From the NCBI RefSeq assembly GCF_038002825.1, contig NZ_JBBODF010000001.1, positions 4,836,001 through 4,900,000 on the forward strand: a stretch of 64,000 bases of DNA, read 5' to 3'. Origin of the DNA: Paenibacillus sp. FSL H8-0048. GTDB lineage: Bacteria > Bacillota > Bacilli > Paenibacillales > Paenibacillaceae. The notes beneath the pieces were generated by a model, which saw only the letters and a list, made by a program, of their open reading frames with translations, was not told the origin of the DNA and searched no databases. Within the stretch, counting starts at the first letter, position 1, and each line of letters opens with the position of its first letter. Of the stretch, positions 43,849 to 52,575 are shown piece by piece. The position numbers were made by a program, and so were the translations under genes.

Positions 43849-44889
43849 CTATAGAATCCGCCGTGCGGTAACAAACCGCTGCTTCCACTTGCTGCTGAAA
43901 TCCTCCATATGTACACCCTGCTCCTTGGAGTAGGTATGCAGTATCCGGTTATTGCCGGCGTAGATGGCTACATGTCCGATATCGAGGCCCCTGGCCGTGA
44001 AGAACAGCAGATCTCCGGTGCGCAGCTCGTCCAGGCTAACCTTCCGGCCTTCCTGTGCCTGATCGTAAGAGACGCGGGGAAGCTCAATCCCCAGCGTATC
44101 CCCAAATACACGCTTCACAAAAGAAGAACAGTCGAACGTATTCGTCTGGTCAGGAGAAGCGCCGAATTCATAAGGGGTATTCAGGTATTTCTTACCTGAG
44201 GCGATCAGGGCTTCCCCTTGCTTCTGCAGCAGGGAAGGGCTTCTGTAATCCGTAAATTTCGGCTTGGATGAGATATATCCTCTCCTATGATCTGCGGTCT
44301 GCACCTCCAGCCAGAGGGCGTCAACCTCACGGATGACATGGACCTTGCTGCCGGCGGGCAGCAGGCCCAGGCTAGAGGCGCTGCTCCCGGCATCCGGGGT
44401 GCTGCGCAGGTTGACTCCCCAGGTGACCGAGGTCTCATAGGCGGACGCCGAGGAGATAAGGACGGAGCCCGAAGCCGGCTCCCAGCTCACCTGGCTGCCC
44501 AGGGCTTCACTGACGAAGCGCAGGGGAATCATACTGTAGCCTTGCGTCAGTTGTCCCGGTACAGCCAGTTGGGTTGTCTTCCCGTTCAGCAGAGCTGTGG
44601 ACGAGCCTAAGGTATAGGTAAGTGCAGTGCCGCTTTTGACGGCGGTTACGGTCTTGCTTGCATTGTTCCAGGAGAGCTCAGCTCCCTGGGCTTCAAACAG
44701 TCCGCGCATAGGAACCAGTACAGTCCCGCCGATATTTAGCGGCCGTGTCTCCGGCTGAAGCTGCTGCCCGTCCAGGTAAATGGAGATGGGCTGGGGTGAG
44801 GGTGCTGCATCTGCATGGGCATTACCGCCCGCCGTAGCGGTCAGGGCCAGTCCTAGCAGAGACAGCAGCATAGTTGTTCTGGTTGTCAT
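43849..44889 (-). CDS. Secreted NlpC/P60 peptidoglycan endopeptidase with stalk and SH3 domains
   Basis: A 346-residue secreted wall hydrolase. Signal peptide at 1-27 (GNAHA-D). A copper-amine-oxidase N-terminal-like (stalk) domain follows (about 35-150: VLVPMRGLFEAQGAELSWN, MIPLRFVSEALG), then a bacterial SH3 (about 155-215), then NlpC/P60 (about 225-346) with catalytic Cys in FDCSSFV and His in DIGHVAIY. Such enzymes cut the D-Glu-meso-DAP bond in peptidoglycan. AAGGTGATG ribosome site. Confidence 0.9.
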   Translation of the reverse strand: MTTRTTMLLSLLGLALTATAGGNAHADAAPSPQPISIYLDGQQLQPETRPLNIGGTVLVPMRGLFEAQGAELSWNNASKTVTAVKSGTALTYTLGSSTALLNGKTTQLAVPGQLTQGYSMIPLRFVSEALGSQVSWEPASGSVLISSASAYETSVTWGVNLRSTPDAGSSASSLGLLPAGSKVHVIREVDALWLEVQTADHRRGYISSKPKFTDYRSPSLLQKQGEALIASGKKYLNTPYEFGASPDQTNTFDCSSFVKRVFGDTLGIELPRVSYDQAQEGRKVSLDELRTGDLLFFTARGLDIGHVAIYAGNNRILHTYSKEQGVHMEDFSSKWKQRFVTARRIL

Positions 44890-45003
44890 GGATTCATCAC
44901 CTTATGGATAGATTTAACTCTCTCCAGTTAGACGCGATTGGTGTGAATTGGTTTTGTGCCAATTGTTGGCAACGTTTCGCAGACAAGGCTGTAAGAACTG
45001 AGC

Positions 45004-45050
45004 TTGACATCCGCTAGGATGGAGATTACAATCTAACCAGTTAGTTATAA
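45004..45050 (+). promoter_or_regulatory. Promoter and operator of the TetR gene
   Basis: TTGACA (45004-45009) and TACAAT (45027-45032) with a 17-bp spacer. The box AACCAGTTAGTT at 45035-45046 lies just after the -10. A near copy, AACTAGTTAGTT, lies upstream of the efflux gene. Confidence 0.75.
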
Positions 45051-45072
45051 ATAAGAATAGGGGGTAACAACC

Positions 45073-45744
45073 ATAACCACAACTGGGAATAAACGCAGCG
45101 CCAAAATCTACGATGCCGCCCGGACCCGGGGCGTTATCCTGGATGCAGCCGAGGAGATCTTTGCCGAGTACGGCTTCTCAGCGGCACGGATTGATGCCAT
45201 TGCGAAGGCTTCCGGGTATAACAAAAGCCTGATCTACCAATATTATGGCGACAAATTAGGGTTGTACACGGAAGTGGTCAAGCGGGCGGACCAGGTTAGT
45301 GAACAGATCACCGGCTCGTTCATCAGCGAATTGCTGAAGGATGAGCAGCAACTCAAGGACCCGTCCGCATTCAAAAATTTCGTGGATTACTGGACCCGTC
45401 AGACGGTCTCCTTCCTGCTGGAGCACCGGACTTACCTGAGAATCCTGTTCTGGGAGGCTGCGGAAGGCTGGAAGACCTTGAATCAGATCAGCTACCGTCT
45501 TGACGATGATCCTCAGATGTATAAGGTTGCATTGGCCGCCCAGAGGAACGGAATCCTCCGCCGGGATCTGGACCCCGCGCTCTTTCCGATGCTGGCCATG
45601 AACATGATTGCTATGACACTGCAGTCGTCTTCAAGGTTCGAGCACGTGTTCGGCAATCTGGATTCCCCGCAGAATAGAGAGCAGGCCACCAGTCAGATCG
45701 TGCAATTTATTATCCATGGCGTCATGGAGCCGTCTTTATTGTAA
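45073..45744 (+). CDS. TetR-family repressor of the MFS efflux gene
   Basis: A repressor of about 223 residues. Full HTH sequence (VILDAAEEIFAEYGFSAARI, then DAIAKASGYNKSLIYQYYGDK) is encoded from about 45100, but the frame has no ATG, GTG or TTG between the TAG at 45058 and TTG 45262, which lies after the HTH. The only codon with good Shine-Dalgarno spacing (AGGGGGT, seven bases) is ATA at 45073. So a non-canonical start, or a sequence change, is needed. It is followed by the MFS gene and shares an operator with it. Confidence 0.72.
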   Translation: MTTTGNKRSAKIYDAARTRGVILDAAEEIFAEYGFSAARIDAIAKASGYNKSLIYQYYGDKLGLYTEVVKRADQVSEQITGSFISELLKDEQQLKDPSAFKNFVDYWTRQTVSFLLEHRTYLRILFWEAAEGWKTLNQISYRLDDDPQMYKVALAAQRNGILRRDLDPALFPMLAMNMIAMTLQSSSRFEHVFGNLDSPQNREQATSQIVQFIIHGVMEPSLL

Positions 45745-45758
45745 GGGCGGTTTTTTTT
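45730..45758 (+). terminator. Terminator of the TetR gene
   Basis: Stem CCGTCTTT/AAGGGCGG (with G.U pairs) overlapping the stop codon, followed by eight Ts. Confidence 0.7.
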
Positions 45759-45773
45759 AAGACAAATATAAAC

Positions 45774-45785
45774 AACTAGTTAGTT
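45774..45785. promoter_or_regulatory. TetR operator at the MFS gene
   Basis: AACTAGTTAGTT, an AACTA/TAGTT inverted repeat with two central bases. It is nearly identical to the box downstream of the TetR promoter. Confidence 0.65.
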
Positions 45786-45814
45786 TTAAAAGTAGAGATA
45801 GAGGAGGAGCAGAG

Positions 45815-47239
45815 ATGGAGAAGACACCAAAGGGAACCAATTTAATCATGGCTATTCTAATTATCGGGACAATGGCAGGGCTATTGAATCAATCCTCGCT
45901 GAATACGGCACTGCCGAACATTATGGGTGAGTTCCAGTTGTCTGCGAGTACCGTGCAGTGGTTAACGACTGCTTTTGCACTGGTTACCGGTATTGTTGTT
46001 CCGATCACAGCTTATCTTATTCAGCGCTTCACGACGAAGCAGGTATTCGTCTTTGCGATGGGGATGCTGAGCGCGGGGACGCTTCTGTGTGCGGTTTCCC
46101 CCGGCTTCGGTCTGTTGCTTACGGGACGGATCATCCAGGCGGTCGGAGTGGGCATTATGCTCCCTCTGGTGCAGACCCTGACGTTCATTCTGATCCCGGT
46201 TGCCCGGCGCGGGTTCACGATGGGGCTGATCGGGCTGGCGATTAACTTCGCTCCGGCGATTGGGCCTGTGCTGAACGGCTGGCTTGTGGAGGATCATTCC
46301 TGGCGCTTGTTGTTCTATATTCTGGCTCCTTGCTCGCTGCTGCTTACGCTCCTGGGAGTGTTTCTGGTGAAGAACGTGACGCCACAGGTGAAAAGTAAGG
46401 CCGACGCGCTCTCCATGACGTTATCCTCGCTCGGCTTCGGCGGTGTGCTGTACGGATTCAGTGTCTCCGGCAGTCAAGGATGGGGAAGCACCGAGGTGCT
46501 AATTTCCCTCTCGTTCGGGTTCATCGCGCTCTGCCTGTTCGTGTGGCGGCAACTGAAGATGGAGAATCCTCTGCTGGAGCTGCGGGTGTTCACCAGCCCC
46601 TCTTTTACCCTGGCTACGGTAATCAGTATGATCCTGATGATTATCATGCTGAGCGCGCAGCTCCTGCTGCCGCTGTATATGCAGACCATGCTTGGCTATA
46701 CTGCGCTGAAGTCAGGTCTGATGCTGCTGCCGGGTGCGATTCTGATTTGTATCATGTCCCCGATAGCGGGAAGAATATTCGATAAAATAGGTGCCAGAAC
46801 GATGGTCATTACCGGAATCAGCCTGACGGTCATCTCTGCACTGTTGTTCTCCAATCTGACGGAGCACACGTCCTATATGTTCCTGATGGTCGGCTACTCT
46901 CTGCGGATGGCTGGCGTCAGCCTGACCCTGCTGCCCGTCATCACCAGCGGAATGAATTCTCTGCCGCCTGACCTGATCCGCCACGGCATCCCCGTTAACA
47001 CTACACTGCGTACTGTCGCCGGTTCCATTGGGACGGCCCTGCTTGTTACTATAATGACCTACAGCGGCGGCGGTCTGAAGCAGACAGGCGATGTCCATAG
47101 CTTAATTCACGGAATGAATGTGGCTTCTATGGTCACCACAGGCGCCGCGGTGGCTGCGCTGATCCTGTCCTTGTTCATCAAGCGGAAGGAGGCTCCTGCG
47201 CCTGCCGAGGTTGCGGCGAAGGGCGTTGCTGTGAAATAA
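45815..47239 (+). CDS. DHA2-family MFS multidrug efflux transporter
   Basis: A 474-residue, approximately 14-helix proton-drug antiporter of the EmrB/QacA type. It shows LNTALPNIMGEFQLSASTVQWLTTAF, GRIIQAVGVGIMLPL (motif C region), and GLAINFAPAIGPVLNGWLVE. It would export lipophilic or cationic drugs. Repression by the upstream TetR is expected from the shared operator; inducers are unknown. AGGAGGAG ribosome site. Confidence 0.9.
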   Translation: MEKTPKGTNLIMAILIIGTMAGLLNQSSLNTALPNIMGEFQLSASTVQWLTTAFALVTGIVVPITAYLIQRFTTKQVFVFAMGMLSAGTLLCAVSPGFGLLLTGRIIQAVGVGIMLPLVQTLTFILIPVARRGFTMGLIGLAINFAPAIGPVLNGWLVEDHSWRLLFYILAPCSLLLTLLGVFLVKNVTPQVKSKADALSMTLSSLGFGGVLYGFSVSGSQGWGSTEVLISLSFGFIALCLFVWRQLKMENPLLELRVFTSPSFTLATVISMILMIIMLSAQLLLPLYMQTMLGYTALKSGLMLLPGAILICIMSPIAGRIFDKIGARTMVITGISLTVISALLFSNLTEHTSYMFLMVGYSLRMAGVSLTLLPVITSGMNSLPPDLIRHGIPVNTTLRTVAGSIGTALLVTIMTYSGGGLKQTGDVHSLIHGMNVASMVTTGAAVAALILSLFIKRKEAPAPAEVAAKGVAVK

Positions 47240-47270
47240 CCGCTCATAGAATGCAGGGCAGCCCTTACCC

Positions 47271-47705
47271 TCAGCTCAAATAAAATACCTTCTGCTGCAA
47301 GAGATCGAGCGCCCGCTCGGTCTCTTTGCGTTCCTCAGCGCTCAGCGCCGCAATGCGCTGCTCGAACCGGACAGCGATCTGTCCGAAGGCCTCATTCATG
47401 AGCGCCTCGCCTGCGGCGGAGAGCGTAATTCCCTGTCTGCGGCGGTCAGCGGGGTCAGTGATGCGGGTACATAGCCCTTTTTCGCTAAGCTTCTTCAGCT
47501 CCCGGCTCGTATTGGGCATCGACATGTTCATGCAGTCGCTGATCTCGCTGAGCGTAACAGGCTGGCTGACGGCGATGTATTCCACAATCTTATATTGCAG
47601 CGGCGTTAAGCCGTCTGAGTTCACGTCCTTGGAGATATCGTTCGTTATTTGATGGACGGCGGCAGTGAAGGCTATAAATTTCTGAAAAAGATGGTTGTTG
47701 TCCAT
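47271..47705 (-). CDS. MarR-family regulator
   Basis: A 144-residue winged-helix regulator (LTPLQYKIVEYIAVSQPVTL, SEISDCMNMSMPNTSRELKKL, then ITDPADRRRQGITLSAAG). It is divergent from a flavodoxin-fold reductase and likely represses it through TTATCA-type boxes in the shared 120-base region. MarR proteins respond to phenolics or oxidation; no ligand is evident here. GAGGTGA ribosome site. Confidence 0.9.
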   Translation of the reverse strand: MDNNHLFQKFIAFTAAVHQITNDISKDVNSDGLTPLQYKIVEYIAVSQPVTLSEISDCMNMSMPNTSRELKKLSEKGLCTRITDPADRRRQGITLSAAGEALMNEAFGQIAVRFEQRIAALSAEERKETERALDLLQQKVFYLS

Positions 47706-47738
47706 AAGATCACCTCAGAGGTCACGATACCAGATTAA

Positions 47739-47807
47739 TTATCAAAAAACAATTATCATTTGACAAGTAATTTACGGCTGTGCTATGTTTTGGTTATCAA
47801 ATGACAA
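47739..47807. promoter_or_regulatory. MarR operator boxes and reductase promoter
   Basis: Three related boxes of the form TTATCA-AA-TGACAA: 47739-47752, 47753-47766 (inverted) and 47794-47807. The promoter TTGACA (47760-47765) and TATGTT (47784-47789) lies between, with an 18-bp spacer. Confidence 0.7.
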
Positions 47808-47826
47808 CTAAAGGGGAATGCCACTG

Positions 47827-48411
47827 ATGAATACACTTGTGATCTACACCCATCCGAACCATAAGAGCCTGAGCTACGCCTTCCTGGAGGAAGTGCTGCG
47901 CGGCAGCAAGGAGAATGCCAAGATTACGGAGGTCAAGGTGCTTGATCTGTATGCGGCCGGATTCGATCCGGTCCTGGTGTTCAATGAGAACCGGCGTCGA
48001 CGGGATATGTACCGTGAACCGGAGCTGGCAGAGTACAGGGAGCAGCTGCTGTGGGCCGATCAGATCGTTCTGGTCTATCCGATCTGGTGGGGACGCCCGC
48101 CAGCGATGCTGATGGGCTACATCGACCGGATGTTCGCATCGGGCTTCGCCTACCGGGATAAGGGCGGCCTGCTGCCGGAGGGGCTGCTCAAGGGGAAAAG
48201 CGTGGTCTGCATTTCCAGCATGAAGGGGCCGACCCACTACCCGCTGCTGTGGCTGGGGAACTCGCATAAGATACTGATGCGCAAAGCCCTGTTCAACTAC
48301 GTGGGCATCCGTAAGGTGAAGTTCTTCGAGTTCGGTAATATGGAGAGCAAGAAAGGGAAGCATAGCAAGAAGCTGGAGCAGATCTACCGCTATTTCAAGA
48401 CGGTTGGGTGA
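47827..48411 (+). CDS. NAD(P)H quinone oxidoreductase-like flavodoxin-fold protein
   Basis: A 194-residue protein of the KefF/MdaB/NQO1-like family. It has the FMN loop THPNHKSLSYAFLEEVL, YPIWWGRPPAMLMGYIDRMFASGFAY (FMN and substrate-binding segment), and GLLKGKSVVCISSMKGP. It probably reduces quinones or similar electrophiles with two electrons. ATG at 47827 has AAGGGG about nine bases upstream. Target of the divergent MarR. Confidence 0.88.
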   Translation: MNTLVIYTHPNHKSLSYAFLEEVLRGSKENAKITEVKVLDLYAAGFDPVLVFNENRRRRDMYREPELAEYREQLLWADQIVLVYPIWWGRPPAMLMGYIDRMFASGFAYRDKGGLLPEGLLKGKSVVCISSMKGPTHYPLLWLGNSHKILMRKALFNYVGIRKVKFFEFGNMESKKGKHSKKLEQIYRYFKTVG

Positions 48412-48427
48412 ATCTTGCACAATCTAT

Positions 48428-48463
48428 TTGACATCCGACCTACTTGTAACTACAATGGTTACA
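48428..48463 (+). promoter_or_regulatory. Promoter with an HxlR-like operator
   Basis: TTGACA (48428-48433) and TACAAT (48451-48456) with a 17-bp spacer. The inverted repeat TGTAAC-N7-GTTACA (48445-48463) covers the -10. This is the form of HxlR-type sites; the regulator is not in the window. Confidence 0.65.
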
Positions 48464-48538
48464 TGAGTGATGATTACCGATGTCAACGAGAGCTTAGAGC
48501 TGAGATTGAAATACAAGAACCTAATTGGAGGAATTAAG

Positions 48539-49393
48539 ATGACAATCGCATTAACAGGAGCAACAGGTAAGTTTGGTTCCATTGTAGCAGAGACTCTGCT
48601 GAAGACCGTACCCGCTGAGAATATTGTAGCCAGTGTCAGAAACCCGGAGAATGCAGAAGCCCTGAAGGCGCGCGGCGTCGATGTCCGTCATGGTGATTTC
48701 GATCAGCCGGAGACGCTGGATACCGCTTTTGCCGGAGTGGAGCGCCTGCTGATCGTCTCGGCTGACGGCGACAACGACACCCGCATCCGCCAGCATAAGG
48801 CGGCTGTAGACGCCGCTGTCCGTGCAGGTGTAGGCTTCATCGTCTACACCAGTGTAGGCGATGCCGAGAACAGCTCCCTGTTCCTGGCCCCGGTACACCG
48901 TGCCACAGAAGAGTTCATCCGCGAATCCGGCATTCCCTATGCCTTCCTGCGCAATAACTGGTACCTGGAGAATGAAGCCGGCTCCATTCAGGCCGTGAAG
49001 GCCGGCGCTCCTTGGCTGACCTCAGCCGAAGACGGCAAGGTAGGCTGGGCTACACGCGGCGATTATGCTGAAGCGGCAGCGGCTGTTCTGGCTGGAGAGA
49101 GCCGTGAGAGTGTCATCTACGAATTGTCCGGCACTCCGCTTACCCAGGCAGAGCTGGCAGCAGTGGTCGGCGAGGTTCTGGGCCAGGAGGTTGCCGTGCA
49201 GCAGGTGGATGATGCCACCTATGCGAAGGTAATGGGCGAAGCAGGCGTGCCGGAAGCGGCACTGCCGATCGTGGTTGCCATCCAGGCAGCCATCCGTGAT
49301 GGCGCGCTGAATATCGAGAGCGGCGACCTTGCGAAGCTGCTGAACCGTCCGCTTACCCCGCTGAGTGAAGGGGTAAGCGCGTTGCTGGCGTAA
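48539..49393 (+). CDS. NmrA-like NAD(P)H-binding reductase
   Basis: A 284-residue atypical SDR of the QOR2/YtfG type. It has a TGATGKFG nucleotide-binding loop (residues 6-13), the substrate pocket segment VDAAVRAGVGFIVYTSVG, YAFLRNNWYLEN, and a C-terminal substrate domain. Likely NADPH-dependent quinone reductase. The ATG is chosen for TTGGAGGA about seven bases upstream. Confidence 0.88.
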   Translation: MTIALTGATGKFGSIVAETLLKTVPAENIVASVRNPENAEALKARGVDVRHGDFDQPETLDTAFAGVERLLIVSADGDNDTRIRQHKAAVDAAVRAGVGFIVYTSVGDAENSSLFLAPVHRATEEFIRESGIPYAFLRNNWYLENEAGSIQAVKAGAPWLTSAEDGKVGWATRGDYAEAAAAVLAGESRESVIYELSGTPLTQAELAAVVGEVLGQEVAVQQVDDATYAKVMGEAGVPEAALPIVVAIQAAIRDGALNIESGDLAKLLNRPLTPLSEGVSALLA

Positions 49394-49429
49394 CCTGCAT
49401 TCTGCTGATAGGTTATCTTATTATAAGAG

Positions 49430-49470
49430 GCTGCCCGTTCCGGTATTTGACACCGGCGGGCGGCTTTTTT
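49430..49470 (+). terminator. Terminator of the NmrA-like gene
   Basis: Stem GCTGCCCG/CGGGCGGC with inner CCGGT/ACCGG, then six Ts. Confidence 0.9.
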
Positions 49471-49627
49471 GTGTATAGAAATTCTGATTTCTCGACTGTT
49501 GGGGGTGGTTTTTATTTTTTTGGCCGGGATGGTGATCCAAACCTGAATTCGCTGCGTTTCAGTGTATGTACAGACAAACAGGCAACGTGAACACCACATA
49601 TTACCCCAACCTAAGGAGTGAAGTGAG

Positions 49628-51259
49628 ATGAAGATGAAGAAATTAGTCGTCCCGATGTTAAGCTTGACCCTGATGATACCTGCACTGGCAGGTGCGGAGG
49701 CAGCCCCGGCAGCCGCGATGATGAAGGCTTCGGTGAATACACCGGCAGCCGAGCTGAGAGCGGGCCTGGATTATCTGCTCTCCGAGCATTTCACCCTTGC
49801 CGTAACTGCAATGACGAAGGCCTATGACGGTACCAAGGATGCGGCAGCGGCTTACCAGGCGCTTGATCAGAACGCACTCGATATGCAGCCCGCCATTGCT
49901 TCATTGTACGGTGATGCTGGCGCAGCTGAATTTGAACGGATTTTCCGTGCACATAACAAGTATACCGACGATCTGGTGAAGGCGACGAAGAGCAAGGACG
50001 CCGCAGCCGTCAAAGCTGCAGAAGATAAAGTAAGCGGATTTGTAGACGAATTCGGGAATTTCCTCGGCACGGCCACAGAGGGCAAGCTTCCGGCCGCGTC
50101 CGCGAAGCAGGTTATCCGCAGTCATGAGAACCATGTCCAGGAAGTGTTCGAGGATTATGCAGCCGGTGATTACAAGGGCGCGTATGAAGCTTACCGTAAG
50201 GGGTATGCAGAGATGTTTGGCATCAGCAAGGCCTTGTCCAGTGCGATTACCACGCAAATGCCTGCCAAATTCGAGCATACCAAGGCAGATACCAAGGCTG
50301 CTGATCTGAGATCGGCACTCAACCAGTTAGCGGGTGAACACTTCGCCTTGTCCGTCCTGCAAATGCAGGAGCAATATGACGGAAGAGCCGCTTCCAATGC
50401 GCTGATTGCAGCCGAAGCTATGAATACGGCAGACTTCAAGGCAGCCATTGCATCTATCTATGGTGCAGACGGGGCAGCGGCCTTCGAGAAAATCTGGGTC
50501 ACGAATCATGTGAATGCCCAGGCTGATTTCACAGCGGCAGTGAAGAACAATGATGCAGCGGCAAAAGCGGCAGTTGAAGCGCGTATTGCCAGCTTCACCA
50601 CTGAATTCGCAGCCTTCCTTGATTCGGCTACAGCAGGCAACCTGCCGAAGTCAGCGGGGCAATCTGCACTGACCACTCACGAGAATCAGGTACAGCAGGT
50701 GCTTACGCAGTATGCAGCGGGCAGCTATGACGCTTCTTACAAGACGAACCGCGAGGGCTACAAGACAATGTTCGGCGTAGGCCAAGCGCTGGGCAATGCG
50801 ATTGTTACGCAGTTCAACGACAAGTTCCAGGATGCAGCAGCAGCACCCGCACCTGCAACACCAGCAGATCCTGCTTCTATGGTGAAAGTCTGGATGAAGG
50901 TAGGCAGCGAGGTCCTGAACATTAACGGACAAGTCACTCAAATGGATACTAAGCCGTTTATCTGGAGCGGAATGACCTACATCCCGCTTCGCTACCTGAG
51001 TGAAGGCATCGGCGCAGAGGTGAAATGGGATAAGCAGGCTCAGCAGGTTACGATCAAAGCAGGCAACGACACCCTTGTATTCTGGATGAACAAAGACTTC
51101 ATGGAACTCAACGGCATGAGACAATCCGTCGGCGCCAAAGTCTTCGTGAACGGCGACAACAGAACCGTAGTTCCTCTTCGTTTCATCACCGAATTGCTGG
51201 GCTGGAACGTACAATGGGGCAACACCGATCAGTCCATTACCCTGACTAAGACTATGTAA
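49628..51259 (+). CDS. Secreted helical-repeat protein with C-terminal stalk domain
   Basis: A 543-residue exported protein. Signal peptide at 1-23. Two related helical repeats (about 35-215 and 220-400) share LDYLLSEHFTLAV / LNQLAGEHFALSV, ALDMQPAIASLYGDAGA / DFKAAIASIYGADGA and SHENHVQEV / THENQVQQV; His and Glu in both suggest a possible metal site. An Ala/Pro linker leads to a copper-amine-oxidase-N-like stalk domain (about 435-543). The function is not recognised. Confidence 0.75.
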   Translation: MKMKKLVVPMLSLTLMIPALAGAEAAPAAAMMKASVNTPAAELRAGLDYLLSEHFTLAVTAMTKAYDGTKDAAAAYQALDQNALDMQPAIASLYGDAGAAEFERIFRAHNKYTDDLVKATKSKDAAAVKAAEDKVSGFVDEFGNFLGTATEGKLPAASAKQVIRSHENHVQEVFEDYAAGDYKGAYEAYRKGYAEMFGISKALSSAITTQMPAKFEHTKADTKAADLRSALNQLAGEHFALSVLQMQEQYDGRAASNALIAAEAMNTADFKAAIASIYGADGAAAFEKIWVTNHVNAQADFTAAVKNNDAAAKAAVEARIASFTTEFAAFLDSATAGNLPKSAGQSALTTHENQVQQVLTQYAAGSYDASYKTNREGYKTMFGVGQALGNAIVTQFNDKFQDAAAAPAPATPADPASMVKVWMKVGSEVLNINGQVTQMDTKPFIWSGMTYIPLRYLSEGIGAEVKWDKQAQQVTIKAGNDTLVFWMNKDFMELNGMRQSVGAKVFVNGDNRTVVPLRFITELLGWNVQWGNTDQSITLTKTM

Positions 51260-51325
51260 TTTAAGGTGCAGAGGTTAATCCTCTATATTAGGCCAGGGTT
51301 AAACCGAGGCCAAAAGTAGATCAAA

Positions 51326-51368
51326 CCCGCAAGCGGCTCACTGTAACAGGTGCCGCTTGCGGGCTTTT
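51326..51368 (+). terminator. Terminator of the stalk-domain gene
   Basis: A perfect 12-bp stem CCCGCAAGCGGC/GCCGCTTGCGGG followed by CTTTTGTT. Confidence 0.9.
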
Positions 51369-51394
51369 GTTGCGCGCGAAATCCATATTCTACA

Positions 51395-51446
51395 TTGACA
51401 ACCTGTCCAGACACGTATATATTTATCGATAATGATTCTCATTATC
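51395..51446 (+). promoter_or_regulatory. Fur-controlled promoter of the siderophore transporter
   Basis: TTGACA (51395-51400) and TATATT (51418-51423) with a 17-bp spacer, then the Fur box GATAATGATTCTCATTATC (51428-51446), a close match to the classical 19-bp box. Iron-replete repression is expected. Confidence 0.9.
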
Positions 51447-51483
51447 GCATAAAAAACCTATTCAGATAAGGAAGGGTCCACAC

Positions 51484-52575
51484 ATGTACAGTACCAAGAA
51501 ATTCTCGTTCAAGACATTATTCATTCCATTAGCGCTAACTCTAGTGCTGGCAGGCTGCTCCTCCAACCAGTCGAATTCTGCTGCTTCACCTTCACCGGCA
51601 CCGGCAGCAGCTGCAACCAGCGAAGCGGCAAGCACAGAAGCACCGGCGGCGCAGGATGCTGTGACCTATCCGATTACCATCAAGCATGCGCTTGGTGAAG
51701 CTGTAATTAAGAGCAAGCCGGAGCGCGTAGTTACCGTGCAATGGGCTAACCATGATGTGGCTCTGGCTCTGGGCGTTGTCCCTGTAGGCTTCTCGGCTGC
51801 GAACTTTGGCGTGCAGGATGGCAGCGGGCTGCTGCCTTGGACCGCAGATAAGCTCAAGGAGCTGAATGTAACCGATCCGAATGTGTTCCAGGATACCGAT
51901 GGTCTTGATTTCGAGGCGATCTCTGATGCTAACCCGGATGTTATTCTGGCCGCTTACTCGGGCCTAACGAAGGAAGACTATGAGACCCTGAGCAAGATCG
52001 CTCCAGTGGTGGCTTACCCGACAGCTGCTTGGGCTACGACATGGCGTGAGCAGGTGCTGCTGAACGCAGAAGGCATGGGCATGAAGCCTGAAGGCGAGCA
52101 GCTCATCAAGGACACTGAAGCCCTGGTTAAGGACAAGCTGAGCAAATACCCGCAGATTGCCGGCAAAAAAGTAGTCTGGGTCAATTTCTCCGCTGAGGAC
52201 TTATCGAAACTGCATATTTATACACCTGTGGACTCCCGGGTCGCATTCCTGTATGAGCTGGGCATGACGTATCCCGAGAGCATTACCAAACAGATTACAG
52301 ACCCTACCAGCTACTCGCTCAGCCTGAGCTCCGAGAATGTGGAAGCCCTGTATGATGCAGATCTGATCGTAGGTTATGGCAATGACGAATTGCTGAAGAC
52401 GCTCCAGGCAGATTCACTAATCGGTAAAATCCCGGCCATTGAACGGGGATCGGTAGCTTTTATCGACAGTGATACTCCGCTGGTTGCTGCCGGAACACCG
52501 AACCCGCTGTCCATTGCGTATACGATTGATGAATACCTTGCCTTAATTGGGGGAGCTATTGATAAAGTAAAATGA
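51484..52575 (+). CDS. Iron-siderophore binding lipoprotein
   Basis: A 363-residue substrate-binding protein of the FhuD/FecB type with lipobox VLAGC (acylated Cys near residue 22) and an Ala/Pro-rich tether. The periplasmic-binding fold is seen in RVVTVQWANHDVALALGVVPVG, PDVILAAYSGLTKEDYETLSKIAPVV and VAFIDSDTPLVAAGTPNPLS. It captures ferric siderophores for the following permeases. Its stop overlaps the next start. The siderophore type is unknown. Confidence 0.92.
   Translation: MYSTKKFSFKTLFIPLALTLVLAGCSSNQSNSAASPSPAPAAAATSEAASTEAPAAQDAVTYPITIKHALGEAVIKSKPERVVTVQWANHDVALALGVVPVGFSAANFGVQDGSGLLPWTADKLKELNVTDPNVFQDTDGLDFEAISDANPDVILAAYSGLTKEDYETLSKIAPVVAYPTAAWATTWREQVLLNAEGMGMKPEGEQLIKDTEALVKDKLSKYPQIAGKKVVWVNFSAEDLSKLHIYTPVDSRVAFLYELGMTYPESITKQITDPTSYSLSLSSENVEALYDADLIVGYGNDELLKTLQADSLIGKIPAIERGSVAFIDSDTPLVAAGTPNPLSIAYTIDEYLALIGGAIDKVK

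Noticed and set aside
51352-51363. Third copy of the dispersed hairpin
   Set aside because: AGGTGCCG is shared, but the partner arm belongs to a different, ordinary terminator.
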